A DNA stretch of 64,000 nucleotides from Heliocidaris tuberculata (lineage: Eukaryota > Echinodermata > Echinoidea > Camarodonta > Echinometridae). How positions within the stretch are numbered: position 1 is the stretch's first letter; each line of letters opens with the position of its first letter. A model generated the notes under the pieces. It was not told the origin of the DNA and searched no databases. It saw only the letters and a list, made by a program, of their open reading frames with translations. A program made the position numbers and the translations under genes. The stretch covers positions 30,979,584-31,043,583 of the forward strand of contig CM046848.1 of assembly GCA_025618425.1 (NCBI GenBank). Direction: 5' to 3'. Positions 1 through 11,519 of the stretch are shown piece by piece.

Positions 1-540
1 AAATTTGAATAACTTTGTGAACAGATCTATTACTATATGGTTGCCCTAAACGAAACTTTCATTAGTGCATACCGTTAGTAGCATCGTATAATGTCCATTG
101 TTTAAACACGGAATCGAACAGATAAACTTTACGTTGTTCAAAAATAAATTTTAAAAAATATGTATTTCATTCAGTATTATTTTGTTTTCTTAGTGATCTT
201 GCTGTTTCTGTAGTTTTGTTGGATTGATTGTGTGTTCTATAGCAAGCAAAACGTTTGATGAACCTATTGATTTTTTTAGCTATGAAGTATGTTATGAATA
301 AAATTTAATATCATAAAACTACCTAGGACCCGCACCCGCCCCCCAAAATAATAAAATAAAATAAAATTAAAATAACAAGCAAAACTGACAGAACGTACCT
401 CGACCTGTCTTGCAATTGAGCAACCAGATCCAGCTGAAAAACTTGAATAGACAACCTCTCATGAGGACGAGATTCGATTCAAATGAATTCCTAACATCCA
501 TAGTTTGAAATCAAATCGAAGGCTCTGTATGACATGTATT
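1..540. other. AT-rich intergenic, no gene seen
   Basis: No ORF of interest, splice-framed exon or recognisable repeat was seen. The segment is AT-rich, with a short run of A-rich pentamers near 345-375. It leads into the first copy of the anonymous repeat described next. Confidence 0.5.
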
Positions 541-1180
541 CCATCACACAGTAATTGACCATAATGCCCCGAATAATGATAGTCATTGATACCGGGATTC
601 TGTCAGTTTCGTTTGGTAAAAATTGATTAAATTGCGCACTGCCTCTTATCTTCATAGCTCTGAACCATATTTTCTATCATGATATCATGATATCAGTTAT
701 AAACTCTGCACTTGTCTTGCGTGCGATGCATTTATTAGGCTCTTTGTTTGGTAATCCTAGTAGGTATTAATTTTATATCCAGTTACAGGATACACTTTGG
801 ATGTCATAGTAAATTGTAATTATATTCTTCAATCAATGTAGAGGGGGTAACGAGTTCTTATCAATCATCTAACGATGATATAGAACGTGGACCTCTTTGA
901 GGTGAGGATAAAGTAAGAAAGCAAAATGGCTTTGAAATTGTTATTGAAAGATATTTTACTTCGATTTCGTCTGTACTTTGTCAGAGCATTAGCAGTCGCG
1001 TATCCAGAAAAAAACATAATTAGGGGGAAATTGAGAAATGTACCAATACTCTCTTTATGATGATAATTATTCGGGTTCTTTCATTGCAATTGTGTCTGTC
1101 ACGCATGAGACTCCTGGCACTCCAGGATTATGACACGGCTTCTACGGCACTTTATAGCCATTTTAAGGAAGTTGAGAGGA
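541..1180. repeat. Anonymous repeat family X, copy A
   Basis: About 620 bp align by eye with 2200-2800. Shared landmarks, in the same order, are GCCCCGAATAATG, CATAGCTCTGAACCATATTT, GTGCGATGCA, AGGCTCTTTGTT, ATTCTTCAATCAATGTAGA, TTAGCAGTCGCGTATCC and GTCTGTCACGCATGAGACTC. No ORF is conserved between copies, so it is probably noncoding transposon or satellite-like sequence. Family unknown to me. Confidence 0.75.
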
Positions 1181-1217
1181 TGGGATTTTAAAAAAAGGGG
1201 GGAAAAAAAAAAAGAAT

Positions 1218-1956
1218 TTCGAAATGACAATGAGAATGACTCTCATAGCTCTGAACCATGTATTCTATTATAATATAAATTATTGATTATAAACCCTGCC
1301 CTTGCCGTGCGTGCGATGCACTATTTGGTATAGGCTCTTTGTTTGCTAATCTGACATGTCTGAAGATGTATCATTTTTATATCCACTTAAAATACATGTA
1401 AACACTTTGACTGTTATGGCAAAGTTCGATATAAATGTGATTATCTTCTTCATTCAATGTAGAAGGTGAAGTTAGTTTCTAATAATCATTCGATGGCAAT
1501 TGAAGGTGCCGTGGAGTTTTTGGAGTCTTCAAAAAAACGATAATCAAGAGGGAATTGTACCACTACTCTCTTTTATGATGATAATATTTGGGTGTTTTCA
1601 TAGCAATTATGTCTGTCACGCATGGGACTCCTGCAGTGCACTCCAATATTATTACATGGCTTTTACTGCATGCGCTTCATAGCAATTTTAAGGAATAAAT
1701 TCCTGTCAGAAACCCATGAACAGAATTTTACTGAAATGAGTTGAACTGACTCGAACCGAATTGAATTGAATTGATTCGAACTGAATGGAATTGAATTGAT
1801 ATGATTTTATTTGAACCGAATCGAATCGAACTGAATTGAAAGGCATTTATTTAATAACCACATCGCAGCTCAAGAGCTGAATAACAAACGACAAACTAAA
1901 AAAATACAATCATTATAGATATACAAGTATGTAGATTCATATGTACACCAGTCCGG

Positions 1957-1960
<4 letters not shown>
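1218..1960. repeat. Anonymous repeat family X, copy B
   Basis: It begins with TCGAAATGACAATGAGAATG, which recurs exactly or nearly so at about 2097 and 9397. The core landmarks of copy A follow, then a stretch of degenerate GAATTGAACT pentamer/decamer repeats (1735-1850), then the GTACACCAGTCCGGGAGAGA junction into a GA tract. The start-to-start distance to copy C is about 880 bp, which suggests tandem duplication. Confidence 0.75.
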
Positions 1961-1987
<27 letters not shown>

Positions 1988-2070
1988 AGGGAAGGTGATA
2001 GTGGAATAAAGAGAGAAACAGAGAGACATAGACAGAGAGAGAGAGTGAGAGAAATAATGAGAGAGTGAGA
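1951..2070. repeat. (GA)n/(G)n polypurine tract in family X
   Basis: An uninterrupted purine run of GA dinucleotides around an 11-base G tract. The same GA tract follows the CCAGTCCGGGAGAG landmark at 2942 and 9221, so it belongs to the repeat unit. Reading frames across it are low-complexity artefacts. Confidence 0.9.
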
Positions 2071-2096
2071 GGAGTGAGAGGATGGGATTAAAAAAA

Positions 2097-2940
2097 TCGA
2101 AATGACAATGAGAATGACTCTCATAGCTCTGACCCATATTTTTTGTCATTATCAATTATCAAGATTATAAATCTTACACTTGCCTTGTAAGGCATGTATT
2201 CCATCATATAGTAATTGACTATAACGATAATGCCCCGAATAATGTTAGCCATTGATACCGGGATTCTGTCAGTATATTTTGGTAAAAATTGATTGAACTG
2301 TGCATTAACTTTTATCTTCATAGCTCTGAACCATATTTTCTATCATATCAATAATAAACTCTACTTGTCTTGCGTGCGATGCACTATTGATTAGGCTCTT
2401 TGTTAGCTTATCCGAGTAGGTATCAATTTTATATCCATTTACAGGATACACCTTGAATGTCATGGCAAAGTTCGATATAATTGTAATTATATTCTTCAAT
2501 CAATGTAGAAGGGAAAGTGAGTTCTTATTAATCATCTGATGATAATGGAAGGTAGACCACTTTGAAGCGAGGATGAAGTGAAAAGCAAAATAGCCTTGAT
2601 TGTTATTTTACTAAATTCAGAACATTAGCAGTCGCGTATCCAAAAAAGCGATAAAGAATGGGAAATTGCGAAATGTACCAATACTCCCTTCTATGATGAT
2701 AATTATTTGAGTTCTTTCATATAGCTATTTTGTCTGTCACGCATGAGACTCCTGGCACTCCAGTATTATTACAAGGAATAAATTTCTGCCAGAAACCCCT
2801 TTTTTTAAGTGAACAGAATTTTATTGAATTTTATTGAATTGATTTGAATCTAATTGAACTAAAGTGAAGAAAAATACAAACTATAAAGATACAATTTAGA
2901 TATATTGATATGCATATACATACATATTTATACCAGTCCC
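2097..2940. repeat. Anonymous repeat family X, copy C
   Basis: Same landmark order as copies A and B. It preserves GATATAATTGTAATTATATT, the uninterrupted version of the site at which copy D was hit by the 9605-11454 insertion, so it defines that insertion's target duplication. It ends at a second CCAGTC(C)CGGAGAG junction and a purine tract (2942-3040). Confidence 0.8.
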
Positions 2941-2941
2941 G

Positions 2942-3040
2942 GAGAGAAAAGAGAGAGAGGGGGGGGGGGGGGGAGGGAGAGGGGGGGGGGGAGAGGGGGA
3001 GGGAGAGAGAGGGGAGGGGGAGAGAGAAGGGGACGTGGGC
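2942..3040. repeat. (GA)n/(G)n polypurine tract
   Basis: Almost pure purine run with several G tracts of 8-13 bases. It is the 3' boundary of family X copy C. Confidence 0.9.
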
Positions 3041-3829
3041 CTGGACCCTCCTGAACCCGCACATTCGTACAAAACATTTCATGTAATCATACTCACCATT
3101 ATTTTATGAAATGAATGTCTAATCTTGTAAGCAGAGTCCTTTCTTTCGTCTGTACATCACCAGGATTGGCAATTTGACACAGTTATTAGATACTGAATTT
3201 GGTGTTTAAATACTCGATTATATTTATTTTCTCCTCAAAATAGTTGATGGATATAAGGCTGCATTCGACGTTATTATGCTGGCTGTTTTACTCTCGAATC
3301 GTAAATGCAGAGGTATTGGAGAAAACTGATTATTTTACTCTCGATTTTGTGTTAATTCAAAATATCGAAGAAAGATGATGATCTCGTAAACTTCCAGCAG
3401 AGTCCTCCTGTTGAACAAGTGAGTTGATCTGCGAATCATAAAATAGTCCCCAATACCCAATTTATTCACGTCGTTCTCTTTATCAAACCACCGGATTGGT
3501 TAGGCTGCTGCTATTCGGGGGATTCCATAAAAAAGCAGGGTTTACCGACGTAAGAAATTTTGGTGTCCGCTCTACAAGGGAATTTAAAAAAAAAAAATAT
3601 CATCTTATCAGGTCACCCATGCTGTCAAAAAGTTTTATAGCAGGAGCGGATCCAGTATTGTCAGATGGTGGACAATTTTTCCTGAACATGATTTTCCCGA
3701 GGAATATGATTTTAAAAGGTTGCGTCAGCTCTCCCAGACTCGCTCAGCATGGGGAGGGGTGAGGGATGGTATTAGCAAACAACTTTCCCCACGGTTGACG
3801 ATTTCCGGGAAATAGAGGACAATACTGGG
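3041..3829. other. Intergenic, no gene seen
   Basis: Two short open frames (3496-3762 on + and 3725-3910 on -) show no recognisable domain, and the second runs into a G tract. I see no splice-framed exon. The last 8 bases, ATACTGGG at 3822-3829, are the left target-site duplication of the next element. Confidence 0.5.
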
Positions 3830-4280
3830 CATAGGCGCCGGAAGTGGGGGGGGGGGGGCAGGGGTGGCGGTCGCCCCTCCCCAAACGAAAAAGTGGGGGA
3901 CAAAATGCATTTTCGCCCCTCAAAAAAGCCCCCCCCCCCCCCCATGAAAAAAAAAATCAGTAGTAAAGGAGTAAAAATCGTGTGTATATTAAAAGCTTGA
4001 TTGCTTTATTACGTAATTGTAAGCCTTTGTATTCATTTTTCGTATTCATGGAGATCACTGAAGACAGATAAAGCATTCAAACTTTAAAATTTAACGTAGT
4101 GGAGGTTTTGTATTAGACGCAAGGTTGCCAGAGTTGGCAGAATTCTGCTTTCTGGCAGAATTTTGACCGCTTTAGCATAATTTGACAAAATTTAGCAGAA
4201 TTTAGCATAATTCTGGTGTTTTGTTTTTTTGGCTTGTCAGAGAATTTTCCAGTAAAAATACACCCCCAAAATGCTGATAA

Positions 4281-4326
<46 letters not shown>

Positions 4327-4542
4327 TGTCAGAGAATTTTCAAGTAAAAATACACCCCAAAAATGCTTGTCAGAGAATTTTGGAGTAAAATTTTGATTTA
4401 GCAGTAGGATCTGTATTGTTGTGATAGGATGGGAAAGCGTGTGTGTTTTTTTAGGGGTGAGAAGACATGAGCCCTTGAAAGGTGGGCCCCCTTGAATGTT
4501 TACCCCCCCCCCCCCAATCCCAAACTGCTTCCGGCGCGCCTG
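3830..4542. mobile_element. Non-autonomous hAT-like element with 8-bp TSD
   Basis: The 713-bp element is bracketed by a perfect 8-bp direct repeat ATACTGGG (3822-3829 and 4543-4550). Its ends are imperfect inverted repeats: CATAGGCGCCGGAAG on the left, and GCTTCCGGCGCGCCTG closing the right. An 8-bp duplication and termini beginning CA are typical of the hAT superfamily. The inside has G and C tracts, a ~47-base T tract (about 4277-4323) and three copies of TTGCTTGTCAGAGAATTTT (near 4233, 4324 and 4368). No transposase ORF is present. The superfamily assignment is inferred from TSD length and end bases only. Confidence 0.75.
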
Positions 4543-4550
4543 ATACTGGG

Positions 4551-4873
4551 AAATACCCTGGAAATACCCCCAAAAAAGTATAAGACGAAAATGATAGAAA
4601 TCATAGCAATGCCTTTCATCTGACTAAATTCCATCTTGCTGGTTTTCATTAATTTCATTGGTTTCTTAAAACTTCAATAGCCTGCTTATGTATAAATCAA
4701 TGCTGTTTTGTTCACAACACCACTTTCTCCTGTCAAAAACCCTGGCAGTACATAAAAAATAATATCGTACCGAATAGTCATGATAGTTATATTGTTTTAT
4801 GTTCTGAATCTATAGGCTTACACTGAATTCTGGTGAAGATTTCAAAAAGTCTGAATCATATTTACATTGTCAA

Positions 4874-4910
<37 letters not shown>

Positions 4911-6573
4911 TGGCACCATTCAAACCATGCCTAGGTCGAAAAAGTGTGTGTGTGTGTGGGGGGGGGGGGGGCTCTATACTTTTCACTGGTCCTACCTCCA
5001 GCATGTCCAATTCATCTGATGAAAGTCCACACTAACCACAGTGGAAATTGGAATAAACTAGGGTTTGAAAATTAAACGTCCAACGGTCCTATGACCATAG
5101 GACACAGAACCAAATAATACTATACACATGATACAGAAATACCCCTTGGAGTGGTATATTGCGTATATTTAATATTGCAATGGTGTGAACTCATCTTTAC
5201 ATTCATGCGTTCTACCCTCAATGCCCCCACATACATGTAGATAGGAAAACGTGAACAAGCGTGTGGCCTATTTTGACAATATCATGTTTTTTAACACCAT
5301 GATCGTGAAGTTTTGATAAAATTCAATTGGGCATAATAATACCGATGAAGATCGCTTGTACATCAAGACCTTTAAATTATCAAGAAAAATGATTTGTATT
5401 ATTTTTTTTGTTGTTGTTAAAATCTGATTGCCTGCATGTTATGATGCAGACCAGTCAGTTGTGATAAATGACAATTCACAAAATAAAATGTAAAGGATTG
5501 GTTTAAAATACTCCTTGAATAATACCGGGGTTTGTGCACTTTTAAGTGTTTAGTATATGAATAATGTTTGCAGTCAGTCATTAATAACAAAGGGGATGTG
5601 TTACAAGTTGAATCGATTTGAAAATAAAACTGAAACTGTATTTCGCAGTGCCCATTTCAAAGGTGGTACTTACACGTAACAGCTTACCCAAGTATCATTT
5701 CAAGCAGTTGTATTATGACCCCTTACAAAGATTACAGTTACCTTTTTATTGTTATTGATGTTTAATGATATTTTATAATTTATCCATTGTAAGGTTATAT
5801 ATCGCTTTGGTCAAAATCTGCTAGGCGGTATTTACCGATAAATACAGGTCATTCCCGACCTGGTATATACCGGCCAACTTGAAGTTTTCAGACATGATTT
5901 TTTTTTTTTTTTTTTTTTGAGGGAGGGGGGGGGGGGGGGGGGGGGGCTTTATCCATAGGAGGCGTCATTTTCGACCTCTGGATCCGCGTATGTATAGCCT
6001 ATATGCTTAATATTCGGTAGCAAACTAACATCTCATTAATATTCTCGCGTGTCTCGCGTGTAACCATGGTAGCAATATACAACAAATTGTCACAAGTTGG
6101 CATCCGTCTACACACATGAATATTTCAGCAAATAAAAAGTGAATTAATTGAACATGCATCTGTATTTGCACAGAAAAAAAAACTATAGACGTATAATTGT
6201 ACGAATTAGGCCTATTTCAATTATCATGATTGGGAATATATTGATCTGAATCCAAATCTACTGATGATTATTCTGATGTGAAGAATTAATGAAGCGTTCA
6301 TTATAATGAAAACCATCAGAATGAAATGAGTTTCATATATGCACCATTGCACCTTTATTGTAAAATATGTTGGAAAATGTTTTGGAATAAATTTAATAAA
6401 AAAATAATTTAAAAATACATTACAAAAAAAAAAAAATCCTGTGCGTAGTCAGTTTCATAGTCATGGCGCAATAAAGAAGGGCGTTCTCTTTTTGATCAAC
6501 CTTTTTAAACCTCTCCTAAGTGACATCTTCATTAACCCCGAGGGTGGAAACAAGAAAAAGGAGAAAGAGAATG

Positions 6574-6636
<63 letters not shown>

Positions 6637-6827
6637 CATCCACTTCATTGGGGAATTTTGAGGCAAGTAGTAATCAAAACGTATTTTTTCAGAATGACGT
6701 GATCAGAAAAGCAAAGTGTTTAAAACGCATGATACAGTTGGTGCTACAACAAAATAACAATCATTATTGAGACCCGGGTTCAGACTTGCACTGTCAGTGA
6801 CTTAATAGACCCGGGGGGGGGGGGGGG
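4551..6827. other. Intergenic with homopolymer tracts, no gene seen
   Basis: The region contains a T tract with a GT/G tract (4878-4971), a T tract followed by a ~20-base G tract (5900-5946), and a GATA/GA microsatellite (6571-6635). No exon or conserved domain was recognised. The polyT-polyG pair at 5900-5946 looks like the G-rich ends of the DNA elements elsewhere, but I could not define its boundaries. Confidence 0.5.
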
Positions 6828-7140
6828 TCATAAAGCTGTTCGTAAAGTTACGAACGACTTTAAGAATGACTTTAATATGACAAGCCAAATGTGATTCCCA
6901 ATCATTTTTTTTTTAATCGCATCCGCTGTAGTTGAAATGTGCAGACATAGATTAACATTCTTAGCAAGCATTTTTAATGTAAAGTATATTTTTTTGCCAC
7001 AATCTCATCGGGATTATTGGAAATAAAGTCATACTTTGTTAAAACTTCAGGAAAAGCTTTGGGCATTTCATTTGGCACTTCATATTCAAGTCGTTCGTAA
7101 AGTCATGCGTAACTTTATGAACAGCTTTATGAAACAGCCC
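6828..7140. mobile_element. Foldback (MITE-like) element
   Basis: The left arm CATAAAGCTGTTCGTAAAGT (6828 onward) is mirrored by the right arm reading AACAGCTTTATGAAAC at its end, with a second complementary block (ACGAACGACTTTA against AAGTCGTTCGTAAAGT). The arms are about 40-60 bp with some indels around a ~200-bp centre. No coding capacity. Confidence 0.65.
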
Positions 7141-7994
7141 CCAGCATGAGCCTCTCCCGAAATAGTCCCCCATTTTACCCATAAGATTTGACCCCTTCAA
7201 GTTACTTAGGCCAGATAGGTCATTGACAAAAAGGTTGACAGCCTGACAGTAGCCATCGGGTTTAGCCCTCAGAGCCCCAAAAAGAGACCCCAAAGTCGGG
7301 TCGATTTCACTCCATCTCCCCCATGCACCAAAAAATGTGGTAAACACAACCACTGACCATCTGACAAGGCATAATAGAGGAGCTTGCTAAGTATCTGTGT
7401 AATTAACACGTGAATAGTACATTTCAGCCTGGCAGTCACATACCACAGATACCTGAAAATCTCTCCATTATGCCTTGTCAAACAGGTGAAGATGGACAAT
7501 GGGTGTGTTCAAATAATCCTGACAAGATTTTTGGCTATTTTTGAGAAAACAATAAATTTTTAACAATTTAATAATTTTTTAATCAAAAGATCAATTAACG
7601 CCAAATTACATCTCAAGAAGACTATTATACTCAAAATTATGTTATGTTAATTTGAATTGAACTGAATAGAACACTTTTGAGTTATCATATTCAGAAGGTA
7701 AGAAAATTGTTTTTCTTTACTTACAGAACATTTTATTTTATTTTGGGGGGGGGGCTGGGGCAAAGCATTGTCAAAGCCTCAAAGGGCACTTTGGGGTTTT
7801 CATTTCATGGGGTCTGATACCCCCTTCCCAATGGACAATTTTGTCAGTTTTATACAGAAATATGTGATGTTGACGTAATGTTGACAACCTCTCAACATCA
7901 CACATTTTTGACGAACCCCCGTTCACAGCATTCAGAAAAGATCGGAGCCTGACTCCTGCATCTTAGTCCAGTATAACCATATCAAGGGCCAGCT

Positions 7995-8332
7995 TACTTG
8001 CCGTCGACCTAGATGCAAGACTTGCATTCATCTATCCAGCGAACTCCAACATGTGGGCCCAAGGCCAACCTCACAGTCCATCGAGATGTTACTTGCACCA
8101 CGGAGAACTTAATATACATTATATCTTCCACGGCCTGCTATCTTCTGTATGTGGGGGATCTATACGTCTCAACGCTAGTGGCCTACCCGTTGCCCGCCAT
8201 TCCAACCTCCCTTGCCATTCCATTAATGACTTCAAAGTGAGGGGCGCCATCAAATGCAGAGTCGATAACTCGTCAAGGAAGAGGCAGGAAGAAAGACTCA
8301 TTTTCCAACTAAGAACTCTTTATCCTCCTTTG
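7995..8332 (+). pseudogene. Penelope-type retroelement relic, GIY-YIG endonuclease domain
   Basis: Conceptual translation across at least two frameshifts gives the typical C-terminal endonuclease of Penelope-like retroelements. First comes a Cys-rich RCKTC motif (about 8007-8028). Next is a stretch with GPKANL, CTTENLIY and LLYVGD (about 8057-8155), then HSINDFKVRGAI, and finally RKRQEERLI with its acidic residue (about 8200-8310). In intact elements this domain nicks DNA during retrotransposition. Here the frame moves between all three + frames, so no protein can be made. The reverse transcriptase part was not found upstream. Confidence 0.7.
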
Positions 8333-8539
8333 TTTGTTTGTTTGTTTGTTTGTTTGTTTTTGTTTGTTTGGGTTTTTTTTAAATTTTGTTTTAATATACG
8401 CATCAATTTACGCATCAATTTACAAATAAAACAATATTTTGGTTTCTTACACCCCATGTCTCTTTCCTCTCTATCCCTTGCTTCCCTGTTTCCCCTATCC
8501 TGCACATCTTGTACACATAATAATTATGTTGGTTTTTTT

Positions 8540-8710
8540 GTTTGTTTGTTTATTTATTGTTTCTTTTTGCAGTTGTAATCATTTTTCCTAATGTAATTTT
8601 ATCAATTGTACTATTGTATTTTTTATCTTGTGGACGGACCCCTTAGAAGAACAGCTTGCAGCTGAAAAGGGTGTTTCCTTCCCATATGTGGAGAATAAAT
8701 AAATATAATT
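8540..8710 (+). mobile_element. Probable LINE-type 3' end
   Basis: A 3' UTR-like segment contains CTTAGAAGAACAGCTTG followed by CAGCTGAAAAGGG, which can form a short stem, then GAATAAATAAATATAAT and an A-rich tail. From memory this resembles CR1/L2-type LINE 3' ends in invertebrate genomes. It follows the Penelope relic by ~200 bp, separated by (TTTG)n repeats, so it could belong to that element or be independent. Confidence 0.4.
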
Positions 8711-8803
8711 TAAAAAAATAAAAATGAACGTATCATTTCGAGCTTTTCGTATTATTTGTTTTCCCCGTCTTTTTTTTTTTCCCTTTCTTCTTCTTGGGCC
8801 TTC

Positions 8804-8945
8804 TCTCTCTCTCTCTCTCTCTCTCCCTCTCTCTCTCTATTTTTCTATTTTTCCTTTTTTCCTTCTCCCTCAGCCCTTCCTTTATTTCCCTGTCTCCCTA
8901 TCCGTGTCTATTTTTTTCTCTCTCTCTCCCTCTCTCTTTTTCCCC
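8804..8945. repeat. (CT)n microsatellite
   Basis: CT dinucleotides interrupted by T-rich segments. The overlapping Ser/Leu/Pro frames are artefacts. Confidence 0.9.
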
Positions 8946-9104
8946 CTTGTACTACTCTCTTGCTTTGTTGCGCTTTGCGCTTATAGCGCACTGTGTTACT
9001 GTGTTGGATGCTATTCAAATAAATTTCATCATTCCCTTTTGAAGATCTATGGGCAAAAATAAAATTTTAAAATTTCTCACGGAATTCGTTATTTATTTCG
9101 AGTT

Positions 9105-9129
9105 TATCATATATATATATATATGTATG

Positions 9130-9190
<61 letters not shown>
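9105..9190. repeat. (AT)n microsatellite
   Basis: About 40 AT repeats with a short GTATGTATGT interruption near 9125. Confidence 0.95.
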
Positions 9191-9191
<1 letters not shown>

Positions 9192-9194
9192 TGC

Positions 9195-9251
9195 GTGCAC
9201 ATTGATATTTACACCAGTCCGGGAGAGGGAGAGAAAGGGAGATAGTTGAAG

Positions 9252-9299
<48 letters not shown>

Positions 9300-9604
9300 A
9301 GACAGAGGCAGAGACAGACAGACGGACGGACAGACAGAGACATAGAGAGGGAGAGACTGAGAGCGAGAGAGGGAGAGAGGGTGGGTTTAAAAAAAAAGCG
9401 AAATAACAATTTGAGAATGACTCTCATAGCGCTGACCAATGGTTTCTATCATTATCAGTATTATTATCATGATTATAATCCTTGCCTTGCGTGCGATGCA
9501 CTAATCATTAGGCTCTTTGTTTGCTAATCTAGGTATATAGGTATCCATTTTATATGCAGTTACATGACAAACTTTGAATGTCGTGGCCAAGTTCGATATA
9601 ATTG
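9195..9604. repeat. Anonymous repeat family X, copy D (left part)
   Basis: It carries the same CACCAGTCCGGGAGAG junction and GA tract (9221-9370) and the ATGAGAATGACTCTCATAGC, GTGCGATGCA and AAGTTCGATATAATTG landmarks. The copy stops at AATTG (9600-9604). It resumes at 11455, again at about 12685 and finally at 13971, after three separate insertions. Confidence 0.8.
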
Positions 9605-11454
9605 CATGGCCGGCGGAACCGGGGGGGGGGGGGGCGGGCCGAGCCCCCCACTTTTTGGCAGAAAATATGTAATGTCTAAGCAGATTTTTGTATGATCGGA
9701 AAGAAATGCAAGAAAAGAAAGAGGGAAGAAGGAGGAGAGGGAGGGGGGGGGGGGGGGGGAGAGTGTTTATCCAGTCCCCAACCGAGATTCATTTTCATCT
9801 ATGCCTACTGGAAAATGACAAATTTTGATGAAGTCCTTCCTGCCTTACTCTACAGTGGTGGCACGACCGGAGGGGGGGGGGGGGGCAGGGGGCACATTGC
9901 CTCCACTTTTTCAAGTACCCCAAAAGTGACCTTTTTATTTCTGAAAAAATGCCCCTTTCCTCACTGATAAGTGCCCTTTTTACTACTAAAAGTGCTACTT
10001 ATCCTTTCTAGTAATTGCCCTTTCCCCTTCTGATAAGTGCCTTTTTTACTCCTTCTGATAAGTGTCCCTTTTCAAATTTGATAACTGTCTCCTTATCTCT
10101 CTAATAAGTGCCCTTTTCTCTGGATAAGTGCCCTTTTTACTACTAAAAGTGCCACTTATCCTTTCTAATATTGCCCTTTTCCACTTCTGATAAGTGCCCC
10201 TCATTGTTATGAACACGTCTCTACACAATTTGTCAACACATATCTGATCCCCCAATCCGATGCCTCATACAATGTAGCCTTTAATCTAGGCAATTGTGCT
10301 GCTCTGTCGATCCGATCCCCTGGTCAATCCTCGAAACGCGCGGAATAGTCCTCTGATTATTGCCCGGGACGTCTCTGATGAAAGATGTCCCGCGCAATCT
10401 AGAGGACTATTCCGCATGTTTCGAGGAGCGACCAGGGGATCGACAGAGCAGCACAAGGCGCCTTGATTAAAGGCTACGTGAGGGGGGGGGGGGGGTTAAC
10501 ATTTTAAAGCGAAAGCAGTGATTGAACCAAGAAATGACGTTGGTTTTTTCAACCAATCAAAACAGCTGTCACATCATCAGAATCAGAATGATCTGAACTT
10601 TCAGCTGCTATATACCTTCACTTTTTGACTTTAGTTAATTTGGCGCGAAGTTATCAAGAGTAGAAGGCACAAAAGGCCTTGACCAGCAGTCCTCGCTCAA
10701 ACAAAAATGGGGAAAACAAGAAAAAATAAATCTGTTATGACGGTACTTATTGTTTTAGAAATGAAGATTGATTCATATGACGTTAAAACTGAAAAGTCAA
10801 ATTTTATAAAACTGCTTCACTTTTTTATATTGAGCTAACACTAAGAGTTGAAATAATAAAAAGTAGTTTCTGGACGCGTACTTAGCTAAAACTGAGCGTA
10901 TTTTATCAAGTGCGAAAAAGTGTACATCACGTTTCCATATGCTTTTCAAATCCAATGATTGCCCCCCCCCCCCCTCTCTCTTACACGTGCCTTTTTCTCC
11001 TTTGATAACTGCATTTTTACTTCTGATAATGCCCCTTGTCCCTACTGATATGTGTCCTTTCCCCCCTTCTGATGAGTGCCCCTTTTCAAATCTGATAAGT
11101 GCCCCCTCTTTACTTCTGATAAGTACCCCTTTTCCTATCTAATATGTGCCATTTTCCTCTTCTCATAAGTGCCCCTCTTTTTTGCTCGCTCGCTTCGCTC
11201 ACTCGCATATGAATCATTATAGACCATTACATACAACTGCTAATTGGGGGAAGCTGAAGCAGTGGCCAGAACCATGCATACAAAGGAAGATGATGCTTGA
11301 TAATGTATCAATTAGAGTGTAGGGTAATACCAATGTCACAAAATTGTCCTTATTTCGCTCAATGTTCACCCCTTGTAGGTGCCTCTTTTTTTTTTAAGTG
11401 CCCTGTTTTGCTGGTGCCCCCTCCCCCAGTTTGAAAGACGCTCCGCCGCCCCTG
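9605..11454 (+). mobile_element. DNA transposon with internal minisatellite (copy 1)
   Basis: The 1,850-bp insertion into family X is flanked by the direct repeat AATTG (9600-9604 and 11455-11459). The intact family X copy at about 2484 has the site only once, which makes this duplication secure. The ends are inverted: CATGGCCGGCGGA at the left, and TCCGCCGCCCCTG closing the right (11 of 13 match). Inside are G/C tracts, about 18 degenerate units of a ~25-30 bp minisatellite built on TTCTGATAAGTGCCCCTTTT, and a GCTCGCTCGCTTCGCTCACT block (11186). A related copy lies on the other strand at 52231-53610. No transposase is present. hAT-like ends are inferred, although a 5-bp TSD is short for typical hATs. 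Confidence 0.75.
10274..10476. mobile_element. Foldback element nested in the minisatellite transposon
   Basis: Arms of ~85 bp pair around a short centre near 10365-10375. Left landmarks TGTGCTGCTCTGTCGATC, GATCCCCTGGTC and GGAATAGTCCTCT are mirrored as AGAGGACTATTCCGC, GACCAGGGGATCGACAGAGC and AAAGGCTACG. It is GC-richer than its surroundings. It separates the two blocks of minisatellite units, so it inserted into the older element. Confidence 0.75.
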
Positions 11455-11519
11455 AATTGTAATTATATTCTTCAATCAATGTAGAGGGGGTTACAAATTC
11501 CTATTAATCATTTGATGGT

